Assembly (NCBI GenBank): GCA_025594325.1
Contig: JANHCV010000016.1
Location: forward strand, 186,001-250,000
Origin: Blastocladiella emersonii ATCC 22665
Lineage: Eukaryota > Blastocladiomycota > Blastocladiomycetes > Blastocladiales > Blastocladiaceae
DNA: 64,000 nt
Direction: 5' to 3'
Positions 18,848 to 27,770 of this stretch are shown here, in pieces; within the stretch, counting starts at the first letter, position 1, and each line of letters begins with the position of its first letter. The position numbers were made by a program, and so were the translations under genes. A model generated the notes under the pieces. It was given only the letters and a program-made list of their open reading frames with translations, was not told the DNA's origin and ran no database searches.

Positions 18848-21800
18848 CGGAGCAGGCCGCGACGTCCTCGAAGCCAAAACCTGCGGATTTGGGTGGTACA
18901 ACGGCGATGGCCACGGCGGCCGCCGCCGCGGACAAGATGTCGGTGCCCGCCGACAAGAAGAAAAAAATGAACAAAAACAAGAAACAAAACATGAATGATA
19001 AGAAGACTAATGGAAAATCTGTTGCTGCGTACTTTGGTGCACTTGTGCGTCTAGAGATGGCGCAGGACCACCTGCACCTCGGCGGGCTCCTCGCGCATCC
19101 AGGGCTCCGCACGGCGCCGATCCCGACGTTCATGATGCTCGACACGGGCGCGCCGGTTAACCTGATCAGCCGCAGGGTGGCCGAGCAGGCCGGGCTCGTG
19201 CCGAAGCGCCTAGCGCGTCGCATCGACCTCCGCGGTGTCGTCGGGTCCGCGCCGGGCCAGCGCCAGTACATCTCGCATTACGTGCACGCGGCCGTGTCCG
19301 TCACGTCGCCCGAGTTCCTGCACGCGGCGGTCGCGGGATCCCAAACCGTGTTCGCGGACGGCGTCGTGCCTCCCGGCGACGCGTCCAAGCAGAAGCGCGT
19401 GGTGGGAGACGCGGGTCGCGCCATCGACATTCCGTGCCTTCATTGCTCGGTCGCGCGCTTCCTCGTCGTCGACTCTCCCGCGTTTCCGGTGATCATGGGA
19501 CTCGAATGGATGGTCGCGAACGGCGCGAAGCCGGATCCGCGCTCGGCCACGGTCGCGATTGACGGCGCGTGCACTGGTCGCTGCGGGTGCCCGCCCGCCC
19601 AGCGCGTCACGGTGGCCACGGTCGCACCGCGCGTCGACCTCGACCCGCTCGCGTGGGACGAGGCGCACGGCCCGCCCGAGGCGCCAGATGACGCGGCGCC
19701 GAAGCGCGTGCTGCCCGCCAAGTACCTCAAGTGGGCGCACGTCTTCGATGCCGCCGCGGCGTCCGCGCTCCCGCCGCACCGACCGTACGACTGCGAGATC
19801 GAGCTCGTCGAGGGCGCCAAGGTGCCGTTCCTGCCCGTCTACGCCCTGTCGCAGCCCGAACTCGAGGAGCTGCGCAAGACCATCGACGAGAACCTCGCGC
19901 GCGGCTTCATCCGCCCATCGCGGTCGCCAGCCGGCGCGCCGATCATGTTCGTGCCCAAGAAGGACGGGTCGCGCCGCATGTGTGTGGACTACCGCCGCCT
20001 CAACGCGCTGACGGTCAAGAACCGCTACGCGCTGCCGCTCATCGCGGAGCTCATGAACCAAGTGCAGGGCGCGCGCATCTTCACCAAGTTCGACCTGCGC
20101 GGCGCGTACAACCTGGTCCGCATCCGCGAGGGCGACGAGTGGAAGACGGCGATCCGCACGCGCTACGGACATTATGAATGGATGGTGATGCCGTTCGGGC
20201 TGACCAGCGCGCCGGCCGCGTTCCAGGCGTTTGTCAACGACGTGTTCCGCGACCTGCTCGACCGCCGCGGCGTTCTCGTGTACCTGGACGACATCCTCAT
20301 CTTCAGCGAGGACCCCGAAGAGCACACGGCGCTCGTCAAGGAGGTGCTGCAGCGGCTCGCCGACAACAAGCTGTACGTCAAGCTCGAGAAGTGCGAATTC
20401 GACGTGACGCGCGTCGAGTACCTCGGCCACATCCTGACCACCGAGGGCGCCGAGATGGACCCGGCCAAGGTCCGCGCCGTGACCGAGTGGCCCGCGCCAC
20501 GGACGGTCAAGGAGGTGCAGGCGTTCCTGGGCCTCGCCAACTACTACCGCCGCTTCATCCCCGAGTTCTCGGAACTGACCATCCCGCTCACCCGTCTTAC
20601 GCAGAAGGACACGCCGTGGCGGTGGGGCGACACCGAGGCGGCGGCCTTCGCGGCCATCAAGACGCGGTTCGCGTCCGACCAGTTCCTCGCGCACCCCGAC
20701 CCCTCAAAACCGTTCATTGTCGAGGCCGACGCGTCCAACTTCGCCATTGGGTGCGTCCTGTCGCAGGTCGACTACGAGGGCACGCTGCGGCCGGTAGCGT
20801 TCCACTCGCGCGCGCTCAAGGCGGCGGAGCTGAATTATCCCATCTTGGATAAGGAGCTGCTCTCCATCAAGGTCGCGTTCGAGATCTGGCGCCACCACCT
20901 CGAGGGCGCGCAGCACCCGGTCGAGGTGTACACGGACCACAAGAACCTCGAGCACTTTCGCACCATGACGGTCGAGTCGCAGCGGCACGCGCGGTGGGCA
21001 CTGTTCCTCGAGCGGTTTTCGTTCCGGTTCACGTACCGGCCCGGCGCAATCAACGGGCGCGCCGACGCGCTGTCGCGCCGCGCCGACTACGAGCTGTTTG
21101 ACAACCCGATGCTCGGCCGCGCTGTCGTTCCCGCGTCGGCGCTCACGGTGGCCGCCACGGCCGCGGCCAGCGCGCCGCTCGTCGCGGGCACGCAGGGCGA
21201 CGACGTGCTCGCCGCGATTCGGGACGGCCTGGCGGAGGACGAGCTCGCGCAGTCGATGCAGCGGAACCCGGGCAAGCACCCGTCGCTCACCATGGACCTC
21301 GACGGCTTCGTTTGGCGAGACGACCGGCTGTACGTACCGTCGGGCGTCGCGCGCACCCGGGTGATCGAGGAGGCGCACGCGACGCGTGTAGCCGGTCATT
21401 TCGGCGTCCAGCGCACCATCGAGAAGGTGTCGCGCTCGTACTGGTGGCCCGGGATGCGCAATGTGATCGAGCGGTTCGTCAAGTCGTGCCTCACCTGCGC
21501 GCGGGCCAAGGTGCCGCGCCACCGGCCTGACGGCGAGCTGCAGCCGCTGCCCACGCCGCCGCGGCCATGGTCGTCGATCTCCATGGACTTCATCACGGAC
21601 CTGCCGCGCAGCAAGGGTCACACCTGCATCATGGTCGTCGTCGATCGGTTCTCCAAGATGACGCACTTCATCCCGCTCGCCGCGCTCCCGACGGCCGCCA
21701 CGACCGCCGACGCCTTCATCGAGCACGTGGTGCGGCCGCACGGGCTGCCCGACGACATCGTCTCGGACCGCGGGTCGCAGTTCACGTCGCGGTTCTGGTC

Positions 21801-22767
21801 GGCCATGTGCGAGTCGCTTGAGATCAAGGCCAAGCTCTCGACGGCGTACCACCCGCAGACCGACGGGCAGACCGAGCGCATGAACCAGACCCTCGAGGTG
21901 TACCTGCGCATGTTCGCCAACGAGGACCAGTCGAACTGGGCCGAGCTGCTGCGGTACGCCGAGATGGCCATCAACAACACGGTCAACGAGTCAACGGGCA
22001 TGTCGCCGTTCAAGGCCAACTACGCGTTTGACCCGCGGCTCTCGGCCGCGCCAGTTCGGTCGGATCGGGTCCCGTCAGCCGCCGCGCTGGCCGAGCGCAT
22101 CGCCGACGTCCAGGGCAAGCTGCGCGAGAAGGTCGAGCGCGCCAAGGAGCTGTACAAGAAGCACGCTGACCGCCGCCGCCGCGAGGGCCCCGACTACAAG
22201 GTCGGCGACATGGTGCTGCTGAGCACCAAGAACCTGCGCGTCAACGTGCCCAAGGCCAAGCTCGGGCCCAAGTACACGGAGCCGCTCAAGATCGTGCGCC
22301 TCATCCGGAAATCGGCCGTCGAGCTCAAGCTGCCGCCGACCATGGCGCGCGTCCATCCCGTGTTCCACGTCTCGCTCATCAAGCCGATCGACGAGCACGA
22401 CGAGGAGGCGTTCCCGGGCCGCGCGCTGCCGCCGCCAACGCCGTACGCCGTCAACGGGCACGAGGAGTGGACGGTCGAGGCGATCCGCGACGCGCGCAAG
22501 GTCGGCCGCAGCGTCGAGTACCTGCTCAAGTGGCACGGCTGCCCCGAGGACGACAACACCTGGGAGCCGTACGCGAACCTCAAGCACCTCGAGCTGCTCG
22601 CCGAGTTCCACGCGCAGAACCCGTCAAAACCCGACCCGCGGAGGGGGAAGGGGAGATGGTGTCACGGTTCAGTGATCCGACGGCTCGGGCTGGTGGCGCG
22701 GGCTGGTGGCGCAGTCCCTCATAAGCCGAGCGTTGCCCTTGCTCTCCCTCTCTCTTGTCATTCGTGA
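18799..22767 (+). CDS. Retrotransposon Pol polyprotein (protease-RT-RNase H-integrase-chromodomain)
   Basis: The open frame is in the -1 frame relative to gag and overlaps it at 18799-18847, so it has no need of its own ATG. Domains in order: protease with MLDTGAPVNL at about residue 114; reverse transcriptase with YLDDILIFS at about 493; RNase H with VEADASNFAIG at about 640 and YTDHKNLEHF; integrase with the H-H-C-C region near 860-900 and the D, D, E residues in MDFITD, SDRGSQF and GQTERMNQ; and a C-terminal chromodomain (EWTVEAIRDARKVG ... YLLKWHGCPEDDNTWEPYANL). The frame runs through the purine tract and ends inside the 3' LTR at 22767. No internal stop or frameshift was seen. Confidence 0.93.
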   Translation: MPVAPALVVGKRQSGVAEQAATSSKPKPADLGGTTAMATAAAAADKMSVPADKKKKMNKNKKQNMNDKKTNGKSVAAYFGALVRLEMAQDHLHLGGLLAHPGLRTAPIPTFMMLDTGAPVNLISRRVAEQAGLVPKRLARRIDLRGVVGSAPGQRQYISHYVHAAVSVTSPEFLHAAVAGSQTVFADGVVPPGDASKQKRVVGDAGRAIDIPCLHCSVARFLVVDSPAFPVIMGLEWMVANGAKPDPRSATVAIDGACTGRCGCPPAQRVTVATVAPRVDLDPLAWDEAHGPPEAPDDAAPKRVLPAKYLKWAHVFDAAAASALPPHRPYDCEIELVEGAKVPFLPVYALSQPELEELRKTIDENLARGFIRPSRSPAGAPIMFVPKKDGSRRMCVDYRRLNALTVKNRYALPLIAELMNQVQGARIFTKFDLRGAYNLVRIREGDEWKTAIRTRYGHYEWMVMPFGLTSAPAAFQAFVNDVFRDLLDRRGVLVYLDDILIFSEDPEEHTALVKEVLQRLADNKLYVKLEKCEFDVTRVEYLGHILTTEGAEMDPAKVRAVTEWPAPRTVKEVQAFLGLANYYRRFIPEFSELTIPLTRLTQKDTPWRWGDTEAAAFAAIKTRFASDQFLAHPDPSKPFIVEADASNFAIGCVLSQVDYEGTLRPVAFHSRALKAAELNYPILDKELLSIKVAFEIWRHHLEGAQHPVEVYTDHKNLEHFRTMTVESQRHARWALFLERFSFRFTYRPGAINGRADALSRRADYELFDNPMLGRAVVPASALTVAATAAASAPLVAGTQGDDVLAAIRDGLAEDELAQSMQRNPGKHPSLTMDLDGFVWRDDRLYVPSGVARTRVIEEAHATRVAGHFGVQRTIEKVSRSYWWPGMRNVIERFVKSCLTCARAKVPRHRPDGELQPLPTPPRPWSSISMDFITDLPRSKGHTCIMVVVDRFSKMTHFIPLAALPTAATTADAFIEHVVRPHGLPDDIVSDRGSQFTSRFWSAMCESLEIKAKLSTAYHPQTDGQTERMNQTLEVYLRMFANEDQSNWAELLRYAEMAINNTVNESTGMSPFKANYAFDPRLSAAPVRSDRVPSAAALAERIADVQGKLREKVERAKELYKKHADRRRREGPDYKVGDMVLLSTKNLRVNVPKAKLGPKYTEPLKIVRLIRKSAVELKLPPTMARVHPVFHVSLIKPIDEHDEEAFPGRALPPPTPYAVNGHEEWTVEAIRDARKVGRSVEYLLKWHGCPEDDNTWEPYANLKHLELLAEFHAQNPSKPDPRRGKGRWCHGSVIRRLGLVARAGGAVPHKPSVALALPLSCHS
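18826..18832 (+). promoter_or_regulatory. -1 ribosomal frameshift slip site GGGAAAC
   Basis: In the gag frame the codons are TCG-GGA-AAC, giving the X-XXY-YYZ heptamer G-GGA-AAC 12 nt before the gag stop and inside the gag/pol overlap. A one-base backward slip puts the ribosome exactly in the pol frame. Confidence 0.75.
22640..22659 (+). promoter_or_regulatory. Polypurine tract
   Basis: A run of 17 purines followed by TGG directly abuts the 3' LTR. This is the expected primer for plus-strand synthesis. Confidence 0.8.
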
Positions 22768-22833
22768 TACAATCCTTCATTATCCGGCTAGTCATTCCTC
22801 GTGGCGCAAGACCCTCCCCCTCGGCACCTTACA
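22660..22833 (+). repeat. LTR C, 3' LTR of the chromovirus (174 bp)
   Basis: Same ends and length as LTRs A and B. It has a private C at LTR position 141 and T at position 81. It is followed by AAGGG (22834-22838), the partner of the AAGGG before LTR A. Confidence 0.95.
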
Positions 22834-23399
22834 AAGGGCGAGACAGCTGTAATCGTAACTCCTGGAGCCAAGTCCTCGTCGTCCCAGAGGTCGGCACAGC
22901 TCGCCAAGAGCAGGTCGAGTCGAAGCACCATGGCAGCTTGATGGGCACGAATTGCTGCGAGGTCTGCGATCTTGCAGCGTATGTAGCTGGGGGAAGCTGA
23001 GTTGGGAAGACGACCAGCCCCGCGCCTCGAGGCCATTGAAGCATACAACTTGTCAAGCGAGTCCAGGTACTGCCGATTTCGCGTGAGCATGCTCATGGTG
23101 GAGTCGATGCAGCTGAGAACGCGGCGGGCCAGGTTGTAAGTCCTGACACGAGCGTCATCGTCAACCGTGGCCACAGGGAAGCTGAACAGCGACAAATCGA
23201 TTCGGGCGAGAAATGTCGCCAACAGTCCGCTGCCCTCACAGTAATCGAACTGCTCAGCGATAGCGAGAAACTTGGCTGTGGGAGAGGGAAAAACTTTGGG
23301 TTGAAAGCCGTCTACGACGTCGCGAACCTTGAGGGCCAACAAGAGGTCGACCGGAAGACCACAGGCGGTTAATTCCCTGCGACGCTCAGCAGCTCTCAT
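22834..23399 (-). pseudogene. 5' part of the split unknown-family gene
   Basis: Read leftward from ATG 23399, 188 codons reach the LTR boundary. Motifs include RRRELTACGLPVDLLLALKV, a FDYCEGSGLLATFLARIDLS segment, and IRAHQAAMVLRLDLLLASC followed by an acidic WDDED. The same order of motifs recurs at 27771-28571 and partly at 31367-31690, defining a family I do not recognise. The protein is all-helical in appearance. Its 3' end is at 10390-10490, displaced by the composite insertion. The present frame runs into LTR C. The start codon abuts a 13-bp inverted repeat of the candidate DNA transposon, so the true N-terminus may also be lost. Confidence 0.65.
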
Positions 23400-23428
23400 C
23401 GCCGAAACGGCTCCCAGCTTGAGGGGCC

Positions 23429-23550
23429 TGGCGTCACGCCTGACGTCAGGTCCGACGCGTGGGTCGCGACGCGACGGCTGACGCCAGGGTCAAAATGTTT
23501 TTCATCAGGTCTGGCGTCAGACCACGCAGAAATCGTCAGCCGTGACGCCA
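23429..23550. repeat. Left cluster of TGRCGYCA motifs
   Basis: Five copies: 23429 and 23512 (TGGCGTCA), 23441 (TGACGTCA, a perfect palindrome), 23479 and 23543 (TGACGCCA). They resemble CRE/bZIP sites, but their placement at both element ends fits subterminal transposase sites. Confidence 0.6.
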
Positions 23551-23669
23551 GGCCTGACGCAACGGTTGATGCGAGGGTCGGTGCCTGGTTCGCGCCACGC
23601 TTCCGGATTGCTCACTTGCTCACCCTGATAGGCATTCCGATAGACCGATTCGAATAATAGCTCTGTATT

Positions 23670-24783
23670 AATCATGATACGCCGCTGCTCGCGGCCCGAG
23701 CTCTTCCGCGGCCGCCGTCGCCGCCACTCCTTGATGCGCGGGAACGAGTGCTTGAGCTCGGTCTCGATGCCGCCGACCCGTGCCCTCCCGCCCACCTTCG
23801 ACGTGGCAGTCGATCTTGATCGGGCTGAGTGGGTGCGCTTGATGGCCGCGCGGAGGCTGGTGCCCTTGATCTCCTTGAGTGACGCGATCTCGCACTTGGC
23901 GTCGGCGATGGCCACGGTCACCGACCGTCGCAGCGAGTCGAGCTTGGACTTCTGCGCCGCCGAGTGTCGTTGCCCTGGTGCGGAGGGGCGCAAGGTCAGC
24001 GACGCGGAGGGAGAGAGGGGCGGTGCCCGCGAGACGTACCGCGTGGTCCTCGTAGCCGAGGGCGACTTGTCCTTGCACTGCAGCGAGTCGAGGACCTTGG
24101 TCTTGCCGATGTTGGCGCCAGCAAGCTGCCGCTTGATCTGCAGTGAGATGCGTACGTGCGTGTTAGCGAGGGGCTCGAAGCGCGCATCCTAGGCCGCGGA
24201 CCAGGTCGAGAACGCACCGTGATCGAGCATGCCCGAGATCTCGCTGTACTCGACCTCGAACACCTTGGCGGGTGCGAGGAAGTCGATGGCCATGGTCGGG
24301 GCCGTGGTTGACGTTGCTCGAGGTCTTGACGGCCGTCGCGGACGCGTCCTTGGTGACCATGGCGGTGCAGTTGGTGATCGAGTCGATCTCGGCCTTGACG
24401 ACACCATGGGCGCGCGGGCGACGGCGGCCACGATGTCCGAGCGGCGCAGACGCCCACAGCGAGTGAGAAAGCGTACCGCATCGCGGAGCAGCTTGGCGGC
24501 CTTGATTACGGCGACGTGCTCGCAGTGTCGCTACACGGCCGACAACGCGTCAGAAAGCGGGTCGCATTGTGGACGCGGCGATCCACGCGCACACCTCGTT
24601 GAACTCGGCCGTGCACACGCTTGGCGAGGCCCTTGTCGAGCAGCCTGGTCGCGTCGGGAGCTCGACCTTGCGCGCGTCACCGAGGTGGTCGATAGTGTCG
24701 GACGAGGCGCGCTTGGCGCGGGTCAGCACAAGCGCCCGGTGGGTGGAGATCTGAAAACGTGGGGCGACGTGGGGAACAAGTGA
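23670..24783 (-). pseudogene. Decayed leftward reading frames, unidentified
   Basis: Several protein-like stretches on the minus strand lie in changing frames: ISTHRALVLTRAKRASSDTI (about 24750), KAEIDSITNCTAMVTKDASA (about 24390), IDFLAPAKVFEVEYSEISGM (about 24270), and a Lys/Arg-rich IADAKCEIASLKEIKG (about 23890). Stops and frame changes separate them and the few possible introns do not repair the whole. It probably was a gene. No family was recognised. Confidence 0.3.
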
Positions 24784-25429
24784 GCGGTGTTTGAGCGGCA
24801 CAGCAGGGCGGCGAGTGATTAGGGGGTGATGACGGGCGCAACCAAGCCAATCCGACGCATGGGTCAATCGGCAGCGGTCCCGCGCGTGGCGAGGGCGAAG
24901 GGTGTCGAGGGAAAGGGCGAAAGTGGGGCAGATGAGTCGACGGAAAATGCGCCCTCGCGGCGACTCAGCACGACGCGGATGCACCGCCGCAGAGGCGACG
25001 TACGCCTCCTTGGTGGCCCTGAGCACGTCTCGGGGGTCGGTTCGTCGTCTTAGGCGAGCGTGGAGGCCGCGGACACGACTCGGACCCGGCGAGCGACGCG
25101 GCGAAGGCGGCCTCACGACGCGGGCGCCGCGTTGGCCGGCGCAGTGTGGGCAACATACGGGCGGGGCTGCATGCGATGCCGAGGGGAGTGGTGCGTCAAA
25201 TGCATGGTGATAGAGGGGGTCGCGCGGGGACTTGGCGGGTCGGCGGGAGCGGCAGCCATCCGCGCCCAACGCGCGCGCTGAAGAAGGATCGGCAAAGAAC
25301 GAAAGCGTCACGTGGCGTGACCTTCGCGTCCCTCGCCTCCCTCACCGCTCGACGCACCATGCAAACCCATCTTGCGACTCTATGCAACCGACCTGAAATA
25401 CCGAGCTCTACCTCTTGCTATGCCTGACG

Positions 25430-26892
25430 CTGTCAAATCTGTGTGTTTGCGCTCACACAGCTCCGATCTCCCCGTCGGAACTTGTCAAGTTCAAAGTTCT
25501 CACACTCGATGAGCTCCACTGCACTCTGCTCCGCGGATCAGCGCAGAGTGACCGGTCGCTCGAGTACGCCGAACTGGCCCTCGGCTGGTTCGACCAGGCC
25601 GCTCGCCGCGCGTCTGTGCGCGCGCTCCTCAACGACTACACCATGACCCACACGCTCAAGTACCACTACCTGAGCGAGTACGTCGAGTTCATCAAGCGCT
25701 TCGGTCCCACCACGATCCTGTCGACCGAGGCAATGGAGCGCTTGCACAAGTTCAACGCCAAGATCGTGGCCAAGTTCACCAACCACACGGCGACCTCGAC
25801 CGAGCAGACGTTCTCGCGCATGGCCTCGTGCGAGGCCCTGCAGGCGATTGCGCGGGCACTCGTGACGGAGTACGATCCTGCCGTACAGACTTGCTGATTC
25901 CTTGCACGCCACGGGGCATCACTAACACTCGCGTTACCACGATTGCGTTACAGGAATACGAGGGCATGGACGAGGTCTTCAACAACCTGACCGACGTGCG
26001 CCTGACCACGCTCAAGGCGACGACGTTTGACCTCAGCAACTTTGGTCCCGGGCGCGAGGAACACTTCTCGTTCGGCACGACCGCGAGCTTGAGCATGGAC
26101 CAGCTCTCGACCCGGACCCCGTTCCTCGCCCAGATCCTCCATGGTTACCTGGCAGAGGACGCTGGACTCTCGGCGCAGCGCGCGGCCGACGATCCGCTCA
26201 TGCGTCCTGACGACAGCAAGGTGCTCGCGTGCGCGCGAACTGTATTGCAAACACTTGAAGCTGACGCTCCCGCCTCGTTCCGCGTGTAGCTCTTCATGTC
26301 CAAGGCGATATCGTTCGAGGCCTTCTCGCTCGGCGGGTTCCGCAACGAGCAGCTCACGGGCAAGTGCCAGTTCCCGACCCGCGGCAAGACGCACGCGGAC
26401 TGGGTCATGGTACGCTGCTGGCTGTGCTCATAACCGAATCGTTCGGTCGCTAACATCTGCTATTATCTCGTGTACGGTAGTATCTCACGTCGGACAAGAA
26501 GTACCGCGTCGGGAAGCTGGCCGCCGCGCTGCACTTCACGCACAACGGCACCGAGCATGACGTGACCATCGTCGAGCAGTTCCGCGTCCAGAACGACGCG
26601 CCGGGCGGCGGTAAAAAGTACAAGAACATCCCGGTACAGGTCCTTGCCCTGCATCCCGCGGTGCCGGGGATGGGTCTCGGCCGCTACCACGCCTTGAGCG
26701 TGGCGGCCTTCCAGACCTATGTCCACGTCGTGCCCGACTACGATCGGCCCGCGGCGCCGACGACCGCAGGCGCAGCCAACTTAAAGCTCGACAGCGAGTA
26801 CCGGGTGGCTGCTCAACCCGTTCGACTGCGCGGGGTCGGCCGCGCTCATGGCGTACCTGTGGGAGCGCGACCTGCTCGAGGTGGTGGTGTAG
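25430..26892 (+). pseudogene. C-terminal half of a KDZ-type fungal transposon protein, frameshifted
   Basis: Spliced exons: about 25456-25882, 25954-26220, 26290-26408 and 26480-26892, with introns carrying GTACAG, GTGCTC and GTACGC donors. The first exon has the pattern KYHYLSEYVEFIKRFGP then STEAMERLHKFNAKIVAKF and a TNHTATSTEQTFSRM segment. This is the RFGP...TE..E..F....SNH order of fungal proteins that accompany KDZ (Kyakuja-Dileera-Zisupton) transposons. Later exons carry a DWVMYLTSDKKYRVGKL segment typical of the same proteins. At 26803-26805 one extra G shifts the frame away from a sensible ending (WLLNPFDCAGSAALMAYLWE) with TAG at 26890-26892. No N-terminal transposase half is visible upstream. 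Confidence 0.5.
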
Positions 26893-27770
26893 GGGACCCG
26901 ATCGGGGCCCGCGGCGGCGGCGCGTAGCGAGCGCCGTCCCTTGCAGAACTAGCAACGAGAACGAGCTGCGGCGCGTGGCGTGCGCCGCTGGTTGAAATAC
27001 ATGCCCTCGTTCTCTCAACTACCGCGGCGGTGACTTGGCGTGTTTTGCGCCCGCGAACGACCCTTCCTCGAGGTCCGACGACGAGTTGGAGCGCAAAACC
27101 TCTCTTCGCCGCGTCGCCGTCTCCAGTAGTCGCTCATAAACAAGTTGCATCAAGTTGGAGAAGAGTAGGATTCATGGTTCGTGGTCGAGGCATACGTGGC
27201 GGAGAGCCGGGACTCTCGCGTCGCGAACCGGACCCCCACGCGTCAGACCTGGCGTCAGGTCCGGTCGAGGCTGACGCCAGCCCCGACGTGAGATTGGCTG
27301 GGACCACCGCCGACCTGGCGTCAGGGGTCTGGCGTCAGCCCTCGCGTCTCCAGGGCCGTTTCGGCGAGGCTCGCGGCGGCAATGAGCTTCAAAAGAAATA
27401 CATGAGTTGTCAGGCGGAGAGGACAGAGGCTTGTCGCAGAGTCGATCGGCGCCTCGGCCGCGCACGCCCTGGCGGCGCAGCCTGATCACGCTGGTCACGT
27501 GCGTCTGACCAACGCGTACGATCATTCACCTGTGCACGTTTCCTCCTGGCGTTTTTCACCGACTCCGCTAATTTGGACGATGACTTGCACCAATGTTGTG
27601 TTTTTCGGTGAGCGGAAATCCAGTTTAACGGCATTTAAACCATGCGCGCGAGGACCGTCTGACTGCGCACATTATCGGTGGATTGATTACTGATCGAAAA
27701 ATAATAGGATCATATCTTTCTCTAGAATCGAGCAAGGTGTTTTCAACTCAGCCAAAGGATAGTGCACACA
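26893..27770. other. No gene; right end of the candidate transposon and its flank
   Basis: Holds the right TGRCGYCA cluster and the inverted end at 27355-27367. The composition is mixed and becomes AT-richer after 27.5 kb. Open frames on both strands are short. Confidence 0.4.
27250..27337. repeat. Right cluster of TGRCGYCA motifs
   Basis: Four copies: 27250, 27316 and 27330 (TGGCGTCA) and 27272 (TGACGCCA). They mirror the left cluster of the candidate DNA transposon. Confidence 0.6.

Larger units (their letters stand above)
17539..22833 (+). mobile_element. Ty3/gypsy chromovirus retrotransposon (5.3 kb)
   Basis: Two 174-bp LTRs enclose gag with a CCHC knuckle and pol ordered protease, reverse transcriptase, RNase H, integrase, chromodomain. 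This is the gene order and C-terminal chromodomain of Ty3/gypsy chromoviruses. A purine tract abuts the 3' LTR. The self-complementary primer site suggests the self-priming Tf1/sushi-type lineage. All pol catalytic motifs look intact, but the start of gag is frameshifted. The outside flanks are ACGAC (left) and AAGGG (right), which do not match; each matches a flank of LTR A instead. Confidence 0.95.
23399..27367. mobile_element. Candidate DNA transposon with 13-bp inverted ends (4.0 kb)
   Basis: TCGCCGAAACGGC at 23399-23411 is repeated in inverse orientation at 27355-27367. Just inside each end lies a cluster of TGRCGYCA words (five left, four right). The interior carries a broken KDZ-type transposon protein (25.4-26.9 kb) and interrupted leftward frames. 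The outer flanks AGCTCTCA and GGCTCGCG agree at 5 of 8 positions and could be a worn 8-bp target duplication. The element looks old and inactive. The boundaries are inference from the end structure. Confidence 0.5.

Noticed and set aside
23670-25300. Single intact leftward gene
   Set aside because: Protein-like segments lie in different frames with stops between them; possible introns do not repair the whole, so only a low-confidence pseudogene is listed.
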